A DNA stretch of 64,000 bases. Origin: Roridomyces roridus (Eukaryota; Basidiomycota; Agaricomycetes; Agaricales; Mycenaceae). The DNA is taken from contig JARKIF010000012.1 in the NCBI GenBank assembly GCA_029378245.1, forward strand, positions 1,240,001 to 1,304,000, given 5' to 3'. Numbering within the stretch: the first letter of the stretch is position 1; every line of letters begins with the position of its first letter. The position numbers were made by a program, and so were the translations under genes. Shown here one piece after another: positions 55,172 through 64,000 of this stretch. The notes beneath the pieces were generated by a model, which was given only the letters and a program-made list of their open reading frames with translations, was not told the DNA's origin and made no database searches.

Positions 55172-57649
55172 GGATAATTCTATTTGGCAACCCCCGTGCC
55201 AGCTGTACGGGGGTTGCCATATAACATTGTTCTATTTGGCAACCCCGGCCGCCACGGCAATCTCATCTAATCTACTATCTGTGCTACTTATCTTGACACC
55301 GACGCTCACGGGCACACGGCCCTGGTATCCAGGTACTTTCTATTTCTCCTCATAATTCCCCTGCCCCTGCCCCTTCATCCAACTCATTATAGACCTAATT
55401 CCTCGTAGATAGCGGTTCATGTATAGTATTAAGACTTGTAGACACAAATACCCGGACGTGAACACCTTGATTCCAACACTCTGCCAAGTCCAGCCCTTAT
55501 TATGGAAATAGGGATGTCCTTCGCCGCATACAGCAGCCCCAGTCCCGAATCACGCTTCTCTGCAGAGTTCTTCTCGAACTTGACTTTTGCAGATGCCGAT
55601 GCTCTTGTCTGCAACAGACAGCTTCCCCAGATTCTGCCCAAAGGTGGCATTGAAAAATGGCTTTTTGCAGTGGATGTACCAACTTCACCAGCGGAAATCC
55701 AGCTCTCTGCGCATGAAGCAGTCCCAGGCCTCGAGGACCTGCTTCCTATCACCCAGAACATGGATGAGGCCTACGAACAGGGTGCTCGCTCCCTCTTTGT
55801 CCAGCTTCAAGGGAATCTTGCGCAGTACCACTTGTCCAAAGTATGTCCGCATTTTAAAAATTGACATGGACGAATTTTGACACTCCATGCCAGGTACGGT
55901 TGATCATTAATGTCAACAACCACCAGTACCATCTCCATTCTGCATCAATCCTTCTGCAGCGTGTGGTTTCAGTACCGCTGCTCCTCCCAAATCTGATCAA
56001 GGAGCTGCAGCTCAGCAAAATCTCGGAACCTTTGGCCGGCTTTCATGTCACCCAGGTTCCGGTCTATACCCTAGGTTGTCTGCTCCAGGAGCGCTGGGCC
56101 TCCGAAGATGTCCTCAATGCGCGTGCTGAGCTGACGTACTTCCGCCGTGCAGCAGAATACCCCGACACGGAACCATCTTTCTTGTTCCTGCCCACCTCGT
56201 TCATGAATGACTGCCGTTTACTCTACCATCTTCCAAACAGCCAGTATACACCCAATCTCATAGATCTGCGGAGCCGAGTTCGCAGCGGCAATGTGACCTG
56301 CTTTGGTTCGGTTGGCTGGCGAGACAACCATTATTCGGCAATTCGGAAATGGCCTTCCCCTGGGGAGTTGCAGAATGGCGACTCACTTCATCTCCCTGCT
56401 ACGAACGATGTGTCTGAGTACGCTATAGCAGCTGCACCCCGCGAGTCGGGATATACTTGGCAAAATGGCGAAGAACAGGTAAGCTGGCCCGAGCTCACTT
56501 GTAAGATGTTCACACAATTGCCAGCATGCGAGAAATGATTTTTTGAATGACAACGCCTACATTGGGACTCGCTTCCTCCTTCGATTGGTTCAAGAACGTG
56601 GACTTGTCCCGTCACATGTCATAAAAATCACCCACCAAGCCACCGAAGTCACACACATCTTGGCTCTTTTCGCAGACGGCCGATACATGTGTGATTGCTG
56701 CATGGGGACTAACCTTGGAATTCCATGTCGCCATTATTATGTTGCATGGTCAAAAATTCCAGGTCTTCCCTTCCATATTTCCCTGGTTCGCGCACGGTGG
56801 GCTCTGTGTTTATCTGAATATCTATGGAGTGTCTTATAACAGTCTCACCAGGTGGTATCAGGATCCCTCTCTGGAGGCTCAGAAGATCGATTCGGTCTCC
56901 CTCAGAGGACAGGGAAACCATTCAATCCGCTTTTCTGCTCGGGATTTACCTGGACTTACAATTGCCAATCCCGTTTCGGCGCCCCGGATTCTCAATAGAC
57001 CCAACCTCGGTGTTACGCCGCCGCCACCGACTCGAACGATTCCCCAACGATCCGTTTATACAGCACTCACGGCAGATCTCCGGTCAATGATGAATGGAAT
57101 CCAGACCCAAGAACAACTGGACTCTATTCGCGAACGGCTCAGTGGTGTCAGGTGCAACAATATCCAACTGATTTGAATGGTGCTAATTTTTATCAGTCGA
57201 TCTATCGTCGAAGAGAACCACAGAGAGACTATCCATGATCCACCTGTGGTAGGGCGCAAGGGCCGGCCGCTGACTCAAAGGTTGACTGGTGTAACTGAGG
57301 GCAGGCCGCAGGGTGGAGGGGCAAGAATACCCCCTGATCTATCGCAACCACCCCGGCGCCAGAATCGTTGTGGATTGTGTAATGAACCAGGGCACAACCG
57401 CACAAGTTGCAAACAAGGCAATCAGGGCTTGTAGATTAGATTAGATGAAACTTGCCTGACATCATTGTAAATGGGCATTTGTTGCTGTACTGGTGTACAG
57501 CGCAGCCGAGCAGCAATGTCAATAGAGAATATCTTATCAATGTGTCAATATCTAATCTGACATCTTATCACTTTTACATAATTCTGCGGTTGCCAATTGG
57601 TGGCACGGGGGGGTTGCCAAAGAACGGGGGCTGCCAAATAGAATTATCC
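55172..57649 (+). mobile_element. 2.48-kb MULE-like transposon inside the NLR-like gene
   Basis: The terminal inverted repeats begin GGATAATTCTATTTGGCA[A/G] and continue CCCCCGT, about 24 of 26 positions matching. The perfect 9-bp duplication GACCTTGTT lies at 55163-55171 and 57650-57658. Removing the element and one duplication joins TTSKIAGDLV to ACPEILASIA in frame, a continuous TPR. A second TTTGGCAACCCC box lies inside each end. The single gene encodes a SWIM-finger protein but no DDE domain. The pattern of 9-bp TSD plus SWIM domain identifies the superfamily. Confidence 0.9.
55502..57434 (+). CDS. MULE-encoded protein with SWIM zinc finger and zinc knuckle
   Basis: The start ATG is at 55502 (MEIGMSFAAYSSPSPESRFS). 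About 330 residues of unrecognised N-terminal domain follow, including EFFSNLTFADADALVCNRQL and, after an intron (55840-55893), LIINVNNHQYHLHSASILL, FLFLPTSFMNDCRLLYHL and GSVGWRDNHYSAI. The last two blocks may be a cysteine-protease-like fold, but I am not sure. After a second intron (from 56480) comes FLLRLVQERGLVPSHVIKI and the SWIM finger DGRYMCDCCMGTNLGIPCRH (CxC...CxH). A CCHC-like knuckle CGLCNEPGHNRTSC ends the protein near 57410. SWIM fingers are C-terminal DNA-binding parts of MULE transposases. The missing DDE core suggests a non-autonomous element mobilised in trans, or a domesticable accessory protein. Confidence 0.7.
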
Positions 57650-58150
57650 GACCTTGTTGCCTGCCCCGAAATTTTAGCATCAATTGCCAACATACATTGG
57701 ATATGCGGCCAATATGATACAGGCAAAACTGTTGCTACAGAAGCCCAGGGTCTTGCTAAAATATCCGGAAACCTGAATGCTGAAGCAGAAGCCCTTCAAT
57801 GGGCTGGTTTTTGCTCTATAGGACTAGGAGCCTATAATCAGGCTCTTTCTGATCTGCAGAGAGGCAGGCAGGTCTCAGATTCATGTGGAGTACATAAAGG
57901 ATATTATGTTGGTAATCTACAAGCAGAAGCGGAAAATTGTCCTGTGCGGTCCCAAACTGGTGTGCATACTAGTACATACATACATGTGATGTCAACATAT
58001 ATTTATTTGAGGTCTCCAATTATGTTTTTTTTGCCTGATCTTCAAGAGCTCTCAGCACTAATTTACTAGTCTCTCCTACAGACCTTCGATGCTCCGTAAC
58101 TAGTGTTGTCCAAGTCCGGTTCGAGAAGTTGGTTCGCCTCTACAGACTTT

Positions 58151-58440
58151 CCGAGTCTTAAAAAATTATTTTTAAGCTCAGTCTTATCGGCTGTTTTCCC
58201 GCCAGAGTGGGGTCGCACTTTTTCGATGACATCAGTGCCGTGTGTTGGTTTCGTTTCCATTTCAAATAATTTTTGGTATCTTCTCACTCTTTTTGGGAAT
58301 CTCTCTCAAGTCATCGGTCTTACATACGCCTTGAACACGGATCTCCCTCACTCACCTCCGCCGGTCAACATGTTTAAAATCTCCACCGACAGTTGGCGAC
58401 GGCAAGCTCGGCAATGGAGTTCTATTTGACATCCGTTGAC
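58151..58440 (+). repeat. Third, partial copy of the 2011-type repeat
   Basis: It starts CCGAGTCTTAAAAAATTATT, then the AAGCTCAGTCTTATCGG and TTTTCCCGCC blocks. A TTGAACACGGATCTCC motif follows, and the block CCGTTGACAGTTCTGTGG ends the similarity. The AAAGCAGGT end seen in the other copies is absent, so the copy is truncated or its end has diverged. Confidence 0.6.
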
Positions 58441-59418
58441 AGTTCTGTGGACTTTCAACTAGGGCTGGGCACCGTAACCGTACCCTACGGAATACGGCTC
58501 CGTAATACGGAGACGGTGCCGTGCCGTGGCCCCTGGTAGTGTGGTTTGCACGGCCCGTGCTCAACACGGCCGTGTGCCGTATTTCCCGTATGAATAATCA
58601 GCGCGATAGATTTGTGTCGGAATTCTCACCAAGTCATGTCAGCAGGGTTTGCAAGTGCAGAGATGGCTTCCCCTTTGGGTGGGCGGGCTTGCGGGAGCTG
58701 CGGCGGGCATCGTTGATGTTACGGCAGCCGCCATCAACGCATCAAGGGACCATCAACTTCAATATTGATGGTGGCAGATGTTCCCAGCCCATGTTTTGTG
58801 CTAGGAAGGGTAGCTATGAATGGAAGGAGTGAGTTGGACTGTAGGAATTGATCCATTTATCCATTTCTACTACTAGGTGCCTCCGCAGACACACCTCCTT
58901 GGGTCTGGACTCAGATAATCCACACTTGTAGCTGGATTTACCAACAATCTCCCTTGTTTCCCATCGGCATTGACTCTTCACAAGCCTTGCAAATTTCTAT
59001 CTCTCTGTTTCTTGGTTTCCGACCTTCTTTCTGTGTCTTCTTGGTCCCCGGATAACAGCTGGTGCATGTAGCGAATTGAACCACTTCTGGCACCCTAATG
59101 GATCTGGGATGTTGAAGGACTGCAGGAACATCAAATTGAACATGTTCAAGGTGATTTCAACCCCGACACTGAATGATTTTGGACACAGTAACATATCTGA
59201 ATATACTCAAAATATATTTGAATACGCTCGGTGAATATGAATACGATATGGATATAATATGATACGTGATTTTGCGTATCATATTCGTATTTGGCCAGCA
59301 CTACACTGGCTAGTGTCCCTGTGCATGTGGGAAAATTAAAATGAGTGTAAAGGTAGGGCAAGATAAAAAGAGCGGTGAGCATAGATCAAAATTAAATATG
59401 GTGGCAGATGCAGTCCGT
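58441..59418. other. Palindrome-rich non-coding region with possible hAT ends
   Basis: 58460 begins CTAGGGCTGGGCACCG, the consensus look of hAT ends, followed by a run of nested TACGG/CCGTA palindromes (58485-58600). At 59300 the complement reads TAGTGCTGGCCAAATACGAA with ATATTCG-like periodicity before it (59180-59300). The two do not share a target duplication, so they are not shown to be one element. No gene is seen. Confidence 0.35.
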
Positions 59419-59991
59419 TCATTGCCCGGCCGCAAGTACTCGTCCGCGTGAGGACTCCAGCTCTGATTCTCGAACATTGCGTAGAGTAGCCTCTTGCAAC
59501 GTGGACAGAGCCTTGATCCCACGGTTGTTCGGAAATCGAATTACGTGCTTCGCAAAATCGAGAATCAACCTGTGTTTGATCATGAACGGGGTCCGAACGA
59601 TGCCATCGTACAAGTCCAGGTTGGCGATGTCGAAATACACATGGCCGCGGATGCCGCCAAAATTGACAGCGGGCCGAATGCCAAAAGTGATTGTTGATTT
59701 GCTGCCACGACATCCCAGTTGCAGGGTAACCTGCTCCGTCAGTCTGAATGTTTTGCACCCAGAAAATGTTGCAAAATCCGGAGAAAGTGAATCAATGGTG
59801 CTGCCCGAGTCAAACAGCACATAAGCAAGTACACCAAAAATTTCCACTTGAGCTGTGAGACACTGCAAATTCTTGTGTAGGCGGGACGGTTGATCCATGT
59901 CGGAAACCTCCTTCCTGTTGACGTTGGGCAGGTGTTCAAGTCGGCGAGATACAAAATAGATCGGCGGGTCGGAGTTAATCGTTTCGGGCAT
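59419..59991 (-). pseudogene. Gypsy-type aspartic protease fragment
   Basis: The open frame of about 190 residues starts MPETINSDPPIYFVSRRLEH. It contains a retropepsin active-site motif, VLFDSGSTIDSLS, and after about 70 residues a second region (GHVYFDIANLDLYDGI..PFMIKHRLILDF). This is the protease part of a Gypsy pol. No reverse transcriptase or LTR adjoins it, so it is an orphan fragment. It differs in sequence from the protease of the complete element at 35.9 kb. Confidence 0.75.
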
Positions 59992-61356
59992 GGACGGGGC
60001 GGGATCGGAAGAAATGTGTTCCCGAGTAAATTACGCTGTTGTGTTTGAGTATTGGCTCTAAAAAGTGGAGAGATCTTCGGTCGTGGCACATGGGAGGAAC
60101 ACAAATCGAACGAGTACCCTCACTCGAGTGCGTTGATGAGCGCTGCGTATGAACGCCAGGGTATGTACTTCGACTTTCTCTTCGCATTATATTCGTAGGT
60201 GAGGGAGTGGTGCTTGACACATTTCTACTTCAAGTTCTTGGTCGTTCGATGGCATGGTATTCTCATCCGCTTCTTGCTAGCACTCTTCCTTCAACCTTGC
60301 AGTGTTTCCCAGCATGGCCTTAAAAAAAATATGGGCCCAATTTTTTATACGAGAACCCGAATCGAACGGAAGTCCTCACTCGAGGCGAGTGCATTCTTGC
60401 TGCTCCGGGATACACATGGCAATTGCAAGTTGTGTCAATGCAACCGATCCAAAGAAACCTTGTATCCGTGTAGAAGGCGCCGGACCGTAAGATCCAATTG
60501 CTAAACGTCAAGGAAATCACTCCCAACCAAATGATCCAGCGAGATTCCGAGTGAACGTGCAGAAAAAGAACAATCCACACCATGGCTTCAGATCCGGTCT
60601 TTTGCGAGCTCGGAAATGTGGGGCATAAAAGTCAAATCCCTCGATGTATACAGTCTGCATCCGGATTGAACGGAGACCATCGAATTGTGTTCAAGTCAGC
60701 ATTCATCGCAGAACGGCGATTGGCGATTCGTGTATTCCGATTCAGTGCACGCATTGTACTGCCCCAAAATATGCGTGCCTGTGTCGTCTGGGAAGAATTG
60801 GGAGGGCATTGGTTGAGTCATTTGCATGGTTTTCGCTTCGACTTCCAAGTTGTTCCTGGAATGTGAATACGGTACACGATAACTCGGTTTTCGGCATCAC
60901 CTTGCAAAAGACTAGCTGACGAGTGCAGCCTTACATGTGAGAACCCGAATCGAACCGCAGTCATCACTCGAGACACGGGCATTTCTGCGCGTGCCTTAGC
61001 TGAACACTCAGCGTCTCGTCGGGGATGTATAGACCCATGGGAAGTGAAATTTGATGGATTGCATGCGCGGTAGTACCGGATGGCAGAGCGCCAGACTCGA
61101 CAGGGAAAATTCTTTGACGGCCGCGCGTCGTTCCAATACAACCTAGTCCTGGGCTCCCGGTGAAACTGGGTCGGAGCGTAGAAAAAGGTGAGCCCATGGA
61201 GTGCGGATTGATGGTACATATCACAACCAAGTAATCAGTATGGTCGATGGTGGACGATGAATTTGAGGGTCTAGGTACAATTTCCTCCAAAGCATTGTAC
61301 TACCCGAAATTCTGTCAGCGGGTATTCAACAACGCACACTGAAGCTTACCGTTCAA
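59992..61356. repeat. Dispersed tRNA-like repeats
   Basis: 60026-60190 is the second copy of the 165-bp repeat. Two further pieces share the motif GAGAACCCGAATCGAACG/C followed by AGTC.TCACTCGAG (60352-60385 and 60940-60973). Their complements carry a B-box-like GGTTCGATTCGGG. They are best read as relics of a tRNA-derived SINE. No protein gene is supported here. Confidence 0.5.
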
Positions 61357-62928
61357 TCAAATCATCCGCACATACATTTTGTCCGCATCAAGGCACCACA
61401 AGGTCAACACCATCCCTTTTTCCTTTAGCGCGCGGGCACGGTCCAACTCTTCCGCGGTGAAGATGCGTAGCTTGAGCTCGATTTTGACGCGCCCGAAAGA
61501 GTCGGAGCGCGATTCGAGCATCCCAAGCAACGACGCGTTGGTGAAGAAGTAAGAGCCGGCGATCGTGAGGTCGGCCAACTCGGGCAGGATCACCGTCCCC
61601 GTTCCCAGAGTGAATTGGGTGAGGAGATCGGTCGTGATAGCATCCGCTCGACCGAGGTCCCGCAGTAGGAGGGTTTGCAGAGTCGGGAGATCGGTGAGCA
61701 TGGAGAAGAGGTCCCGCCAAGGGATGGACAGATTGTGAAGCTGGAGGGTGTGTGGGCGGCATGCCGAGCGCCGGAGGAATGGTGTCCAGACATTCATACC
61801 GAGAGTAATACTGCTCCCTGACGTGGCAATGTCGAGGAATTGAACCGCAGGGGCAGTGATGAACTTGAGCATGATGGGGAAGGTGAAGAGCACGGAGGCG
61901 CTGATCTCCGCGGCGGGGCGGGAGAGTGAAATCGAGGCGAGATCCTGAATCGCAAACCCACTGGCAGGTGAGAAGGAGAGAGTGTGGAGATTGCGGAAGT
62001 CCCCGACGAAGGGAAGAGAATCCCAATTGGAGATTATGAGAGTGCTGATTCCGGAGCGGGGGAGGACGGGAATGGTTGAGGTGAACAGCACACCCAATTC
62101 CAGCTTCGTCAGGCGTGGGGCTATCTCGAATGCATCTGGCCGCGTGGTTGCCAGGAGCTGCGGGGTGCTCGTCGGCCTCCGCTCTTTATGCAGCTGCAAA
62201 TCCAGGCTCGCCAACAAGGGGAGATGACCCCGCAGAGGTGAGAGCAGTGGGAGGTAGGATGACTCGATCGCAAGATAGAGATTAGCCCACCGCTCACAGC
62301 TGCTGATGAGCAGCTGGAGGATTCTGGGGTGCCAGCTCATTCCCGCATTCCAAGCAAGGATTGCGATGGAGAGCGGGGCCAGTTTCGACCGCTCGAGGGA
62401 CAGCTCGAGCAGGCGCGCGCCATTGCTGTTCCCCGGCAAGGCGACATCGAATTCGGCCCAAAATTCCGCTGTGGACAGTATGGTCTCGCGCCAGTAATGC
62501 GAGACCGAAAGGATGGCATCGGTGCCTCGGTGTGCGAATTTGGGAAATGGGGGGATGGGGGTGTGCAGGCTGGGCTGTAGGAAGATTTCCGACAATAATT
62601 CTCGGGGGAGACGACGGATGGGGGCTAGCAGCGACGACAACGGAGCGATTTGGCGGCGTAAGTATATGATCTGCTTCGCTATCGTCGACATGGGAGTCCA
62701 AGCGACCCTGCAGCTCGGCAATGGTTTCTTGAATGGAAGCTCGTTTCTTATCGTCGTGTACGATGTTGTCTCTAGCCCAAGAGAGGGCCTCTGAGGATTC
62801 GTCTGCGGCCATGGTGATGACGAATCACAAGATGCAGCGTCACTGCCACATGTGACATCGCCGCTCTCTTGATTCTGGCGACCATCATCCGCATGTCTAC
62901 CTATGTCTACCTTGCTCCAGGACGCCAT
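61357..62928 (-). CDS. F-box-like protein
   Basis: A single long frame of 523 residues. The family signature IAPLSSLLAPIRRLPRELLSEIF (about residues 90-112) is the coiled-coil/F-box junction of agaric F-box proteins. It is followed by SVSHYWRETILSTAEFWAEF and a leucine-rich body (LRGHLPLLASLDLQLHKE, LRDLGRADAITTDLL). The C-terminus ends CLDADKMYVRMI. The first ~85 residues of this frame are low-complexity. An alternative frame from ATG 62812 reads ALSWARDNIVHDDKKRASIQ and ETIAELQGRLD, the coiled-coil start expected for this family, and would join by a one-base shift near 62700. So a small indel or mis-start is likely. Confidence 0.75.
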   Translation of the reverse strand: MASWSKVDIGRHADDGRQNQESGDVTCGSDAASCDSSSPWPQTNPQRPSLGLETTSYTTIRNELPFKKPLPSCRVAWTPMSTIAKQIIYLRRQIAPLSSLLAPIRRLPRELLSEIFLQPSLHTPIPPFPKFAHRGTDAILSVSHYWRETILSTAEFWAEFDVALPGNSNGARLLELSLERSKLAPLSIAILAWNAGMSWHPRILQLLISSCERWANLYLAIESSYLPLLSPLRGHLPLLASLDLQLHKERRPTSTPQLLATTRPDAFEIAPRLTKLELGVLFTSTIPVLPRSGISTLIISNWDSLPFVGDFRNLHTLSFSPASGFAIQDLASISLSRPAAEISASVLFTFPIMLKFITAPAVQFLDIATSGSSITLGMNVWTPFLRRSACRPHTLQLHNLSIPWRDLFSMLTDLPTLQTLLLRDLGRADAITTDLLTQFTLGTGTVILPELADLTIAGSYFFTNASLLGMLESRSDSFGRVKIELKLRIFTAEELDRARALKEKGMVLTLWCLDADKMYVRMI

Positions 62929-63401
62929 GCTTGGGTCCTCACTCGCGAACCATTGCGCTCCCCGAGTTGTTCGGTACGCCCCTGCTTCAAATTTGTCTCA
63001 CCCACCGGATAAGTAGTTGTGAGTACATAACAGTCGGACGCCTCTTCCTCCAGACCGAGGCCGACTGAGGCCGACGCTAGTACACCGCCCTACAGTCCCT
63101 ACCCTATCTCAGGCGGCGTGATAGAGCCTGAGGCCAGTTAATCTATTGCTTGTCGTGTAGCTCGTGAAGACTCGATACACACTGCACAGAGCCAAAGCCA
63201 GGCATGACCGCGACGATTGATCTTTCTTTATTCAGCGCGCAGCCAAAGCAAAATCGCGAAAGATCGGGACTGCCATGCTCGATCTTTGTTTGGCTCCGCG
63301 GATGCAAATTTGCTTCCGCCCGACAGGGGCTGTCTCATCGCTCCTTGCTCTCTGCTCTCATCTACCACACCCGCCCACAAAAGCTTAGCACCATCGTTTC
63401 A
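62929..63401. other. Upstream duplication flank
   Basis: 63137-63400 matches 48885-49215 (shared CTCGATCTTTGTTTGGCTCCG, CCGACAGGGGCTGTCTCATC and CTCCTTGC blocks). This is the promoter side of the duplicated membrane-protein gene. 62929-63136 shows no gene. Confidence 0.55.
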
Positions 63402-63904
63402 ATGCCCGCACTCTTTACCACCTCGTCCAAGGCCCTTGCCGCCACCGCAGCCGACATCATGACGGCTACCAGCGACTGGGCGAGCGTCTCTGCCTCCCCA
63501 ATGCCTGCGGCGCCCCTCTTCCAATACGTGGCGAGCCCTCTCGAGACTGCCCCTCCTACCGGTCCTTCCCATGCCGACTGGGTATCAACGCATAGCATCC
63601 TCATCTGCATGATGTTCTTTTTGCTTTTCGGGGTCGGTTGTGGTGTCTATAAGTTGTTGGAGATGTGCAAGGAGGCGAGGAAGATGCGTCCAAAAGACCC
63701 TGAGGTACGCTCTTTATAACTTTTAATATTTCCTTCGATGCTGACGATTTGAAGATGGGGCAAGTCCTCCGTGCTCAGCCGTTCCAGGCTCCTCAAATTG
63801 CTGCACCTCCCAAAGTAGTGACTGGTGGCCGGGGACGACCCATGGTCCGCACGTACGTCTCCATGGACGACGTTCTGCGAGGCCACCGCTGCGTCCTCGT
63901 CTGA
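63402..63904 (+). CDS. Small single-pass membrane protein, copy 2 (intact)
   Basis: The start ATG is at 63402 (MPALFTTSSKALAATAADIM) and an intron lies at 63705-63754. The protein has about 150 residues. It has a Ser/Thr/Ala-rich outer segment, one strong helix (ILICMMFFLLFGVGCGVYKLL), a basic cytoplasmic KEARKMRPKDPE, then MGQVLRAQPFQAPQIAAPPK and a conserved end YVSMDDVLRGHRCVLV. It lacks a cleavable signal peptide, so a type III-like or tail-out topology is possible. The family is unknown to me. Paralogue copy 1 at 49219 has a stop at codon 43, which makes this the likely working gene. Confidence 0.8.
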
Positions 63905-64000
63905 GCGGCTTCCTCCTCGACCACGAGCTCGTTTCTCTCCACGGCATCCAACCTCGGCTCGGCCATTCGTCACGGTTTTCCTCTCCTCTCCTACCTTCCG

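Larger units (their letters stand above)
50747..58069 (+). pseudogene. NB-ARC/TPR (NLR-like) protein gene broken by three insertions
   Basis: The start MPHLPNNTAIQLTTIISCLE opens a helical N-terminal domain (50747-50987, then 51747-52300, with an intron at 51863-51921). This type of domain is found on fungal NLR-like receptors. The NB-ARC core lies at about 53502-55000: GRDLELAKIIMIL, P-loop GPSGMGKTTL (about 53665), Walker B LLILDNLE, and GNMPLAIDLIAHL. An intron at 53983-54036 precedes ITMRGAERPAKV. TPR repeats follow from LYHALGEHYFRHGGD and continue, after a MULE, at 57659 as CPEILASIANIHWICG and AEAEALQWAGFCSIGLG. Fungal NLRs act in non-self recognition and cell death. Insertions at 50988-51746, 52328-53477 and 55172-57649 leave at most fragments; the final codons before 58069 look non-homologous. 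Confidence 0.75.

Noticed and set aside
55163..57658. Captured host gene rather than a transposon inside the NLR-like gene
   Set aside because: Perfect 9-bp duplication, matching inverted ends and the SWIM finger make transposon origin clear.

Overview
The window is genomic DNA of a filamentous basidiomycete, most likely a transposon-rich mushroom-forming fungus (Agaricomycetes). The evidence is: genes full of 45-60 bp GT-AG introns with CTAAT/CTAAC-type branch points; families typical of agarics (F-box/LRR proteins, MYND proteins, DUF6534-like membrane proteins, NB-ARC/TPR receptors, Zn2Cys6 regulators with a fungal_trans domain); an eL28 ribosomal protein gene and a fungal tropomyosin gene; and Copia, chromodomain Gypsy and Mutator-like (MULE) elements. 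The species cannot be named from the sequence alone.

Layout. 1-1846: 3' end of a Copia element inserted in the DNA-binding exon of a Zn2Cys6 regulator (copy A, + strand, to 5143). 5222-6264 (-): ZZ-finger protein. 6817-9651 (-): intact inverted copy B of the regulator. 9861-11601: decayed MYND gene. 12135-12618 (-): small secreted Cys-rich protein. 13225-14775: F-box gene with a repeat-interrupted tail. 15410-18162: acid sphingomyelinase-like phosphodiesterase with many introns. 18415-20456 (-) and 23691-25658 (+): an inverted pair of MYND genes flanking a short tropomyosin gene (21524-22078) and an F-box gene (22205-23513).

25659-40697 is one nested mobile element. A 15-kb MULE-like transposon has about 26-bp terminal inverted repeats and a perfect 9-bp target duplication, and it splits the second MYND gene; the last codons of that gene resume at 40707. 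It carries a GCM/FLYWCH-like zinc-finger gene and a gene with USP-like (ubiquitin-protease-fold) modules. A truncated Gypsy copy has replaced its middle. A complete Gypsy chromovirus (33280-39938, 475-bp LTRs, TSD CCAGC) sits inside the protease gene.

40944-43667: F-box/LRR gene and a seven-helix-type DUF6534-like gene. 43668-46152: repeat-rich, with tRNA-like fragments. 46153-47156: ribosomal protein eL28. 49219-49730 and 63402-63904: duplicated small membrane-protein gene (first copy carries a stop). 50747-58069: an NB-ARC/TPR (NLR-like) gene broken by three separate insertions, one of them a 2.48-kb MULE encoding a SWIM-finger protein with its own 9-bp TSD. 58.1-61.3 kb: repeats and a Gypsy protease fragment. 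61357-62928 (-): F-box protein.

The main story is layered transposition into fast-evolving gene families. Several insertions can be read to the base because the interrupted reading frame or a paralogue shows the empty site. Exon boundaries were inferred by eye from splice signals and paralogue comparison and need transcript support.
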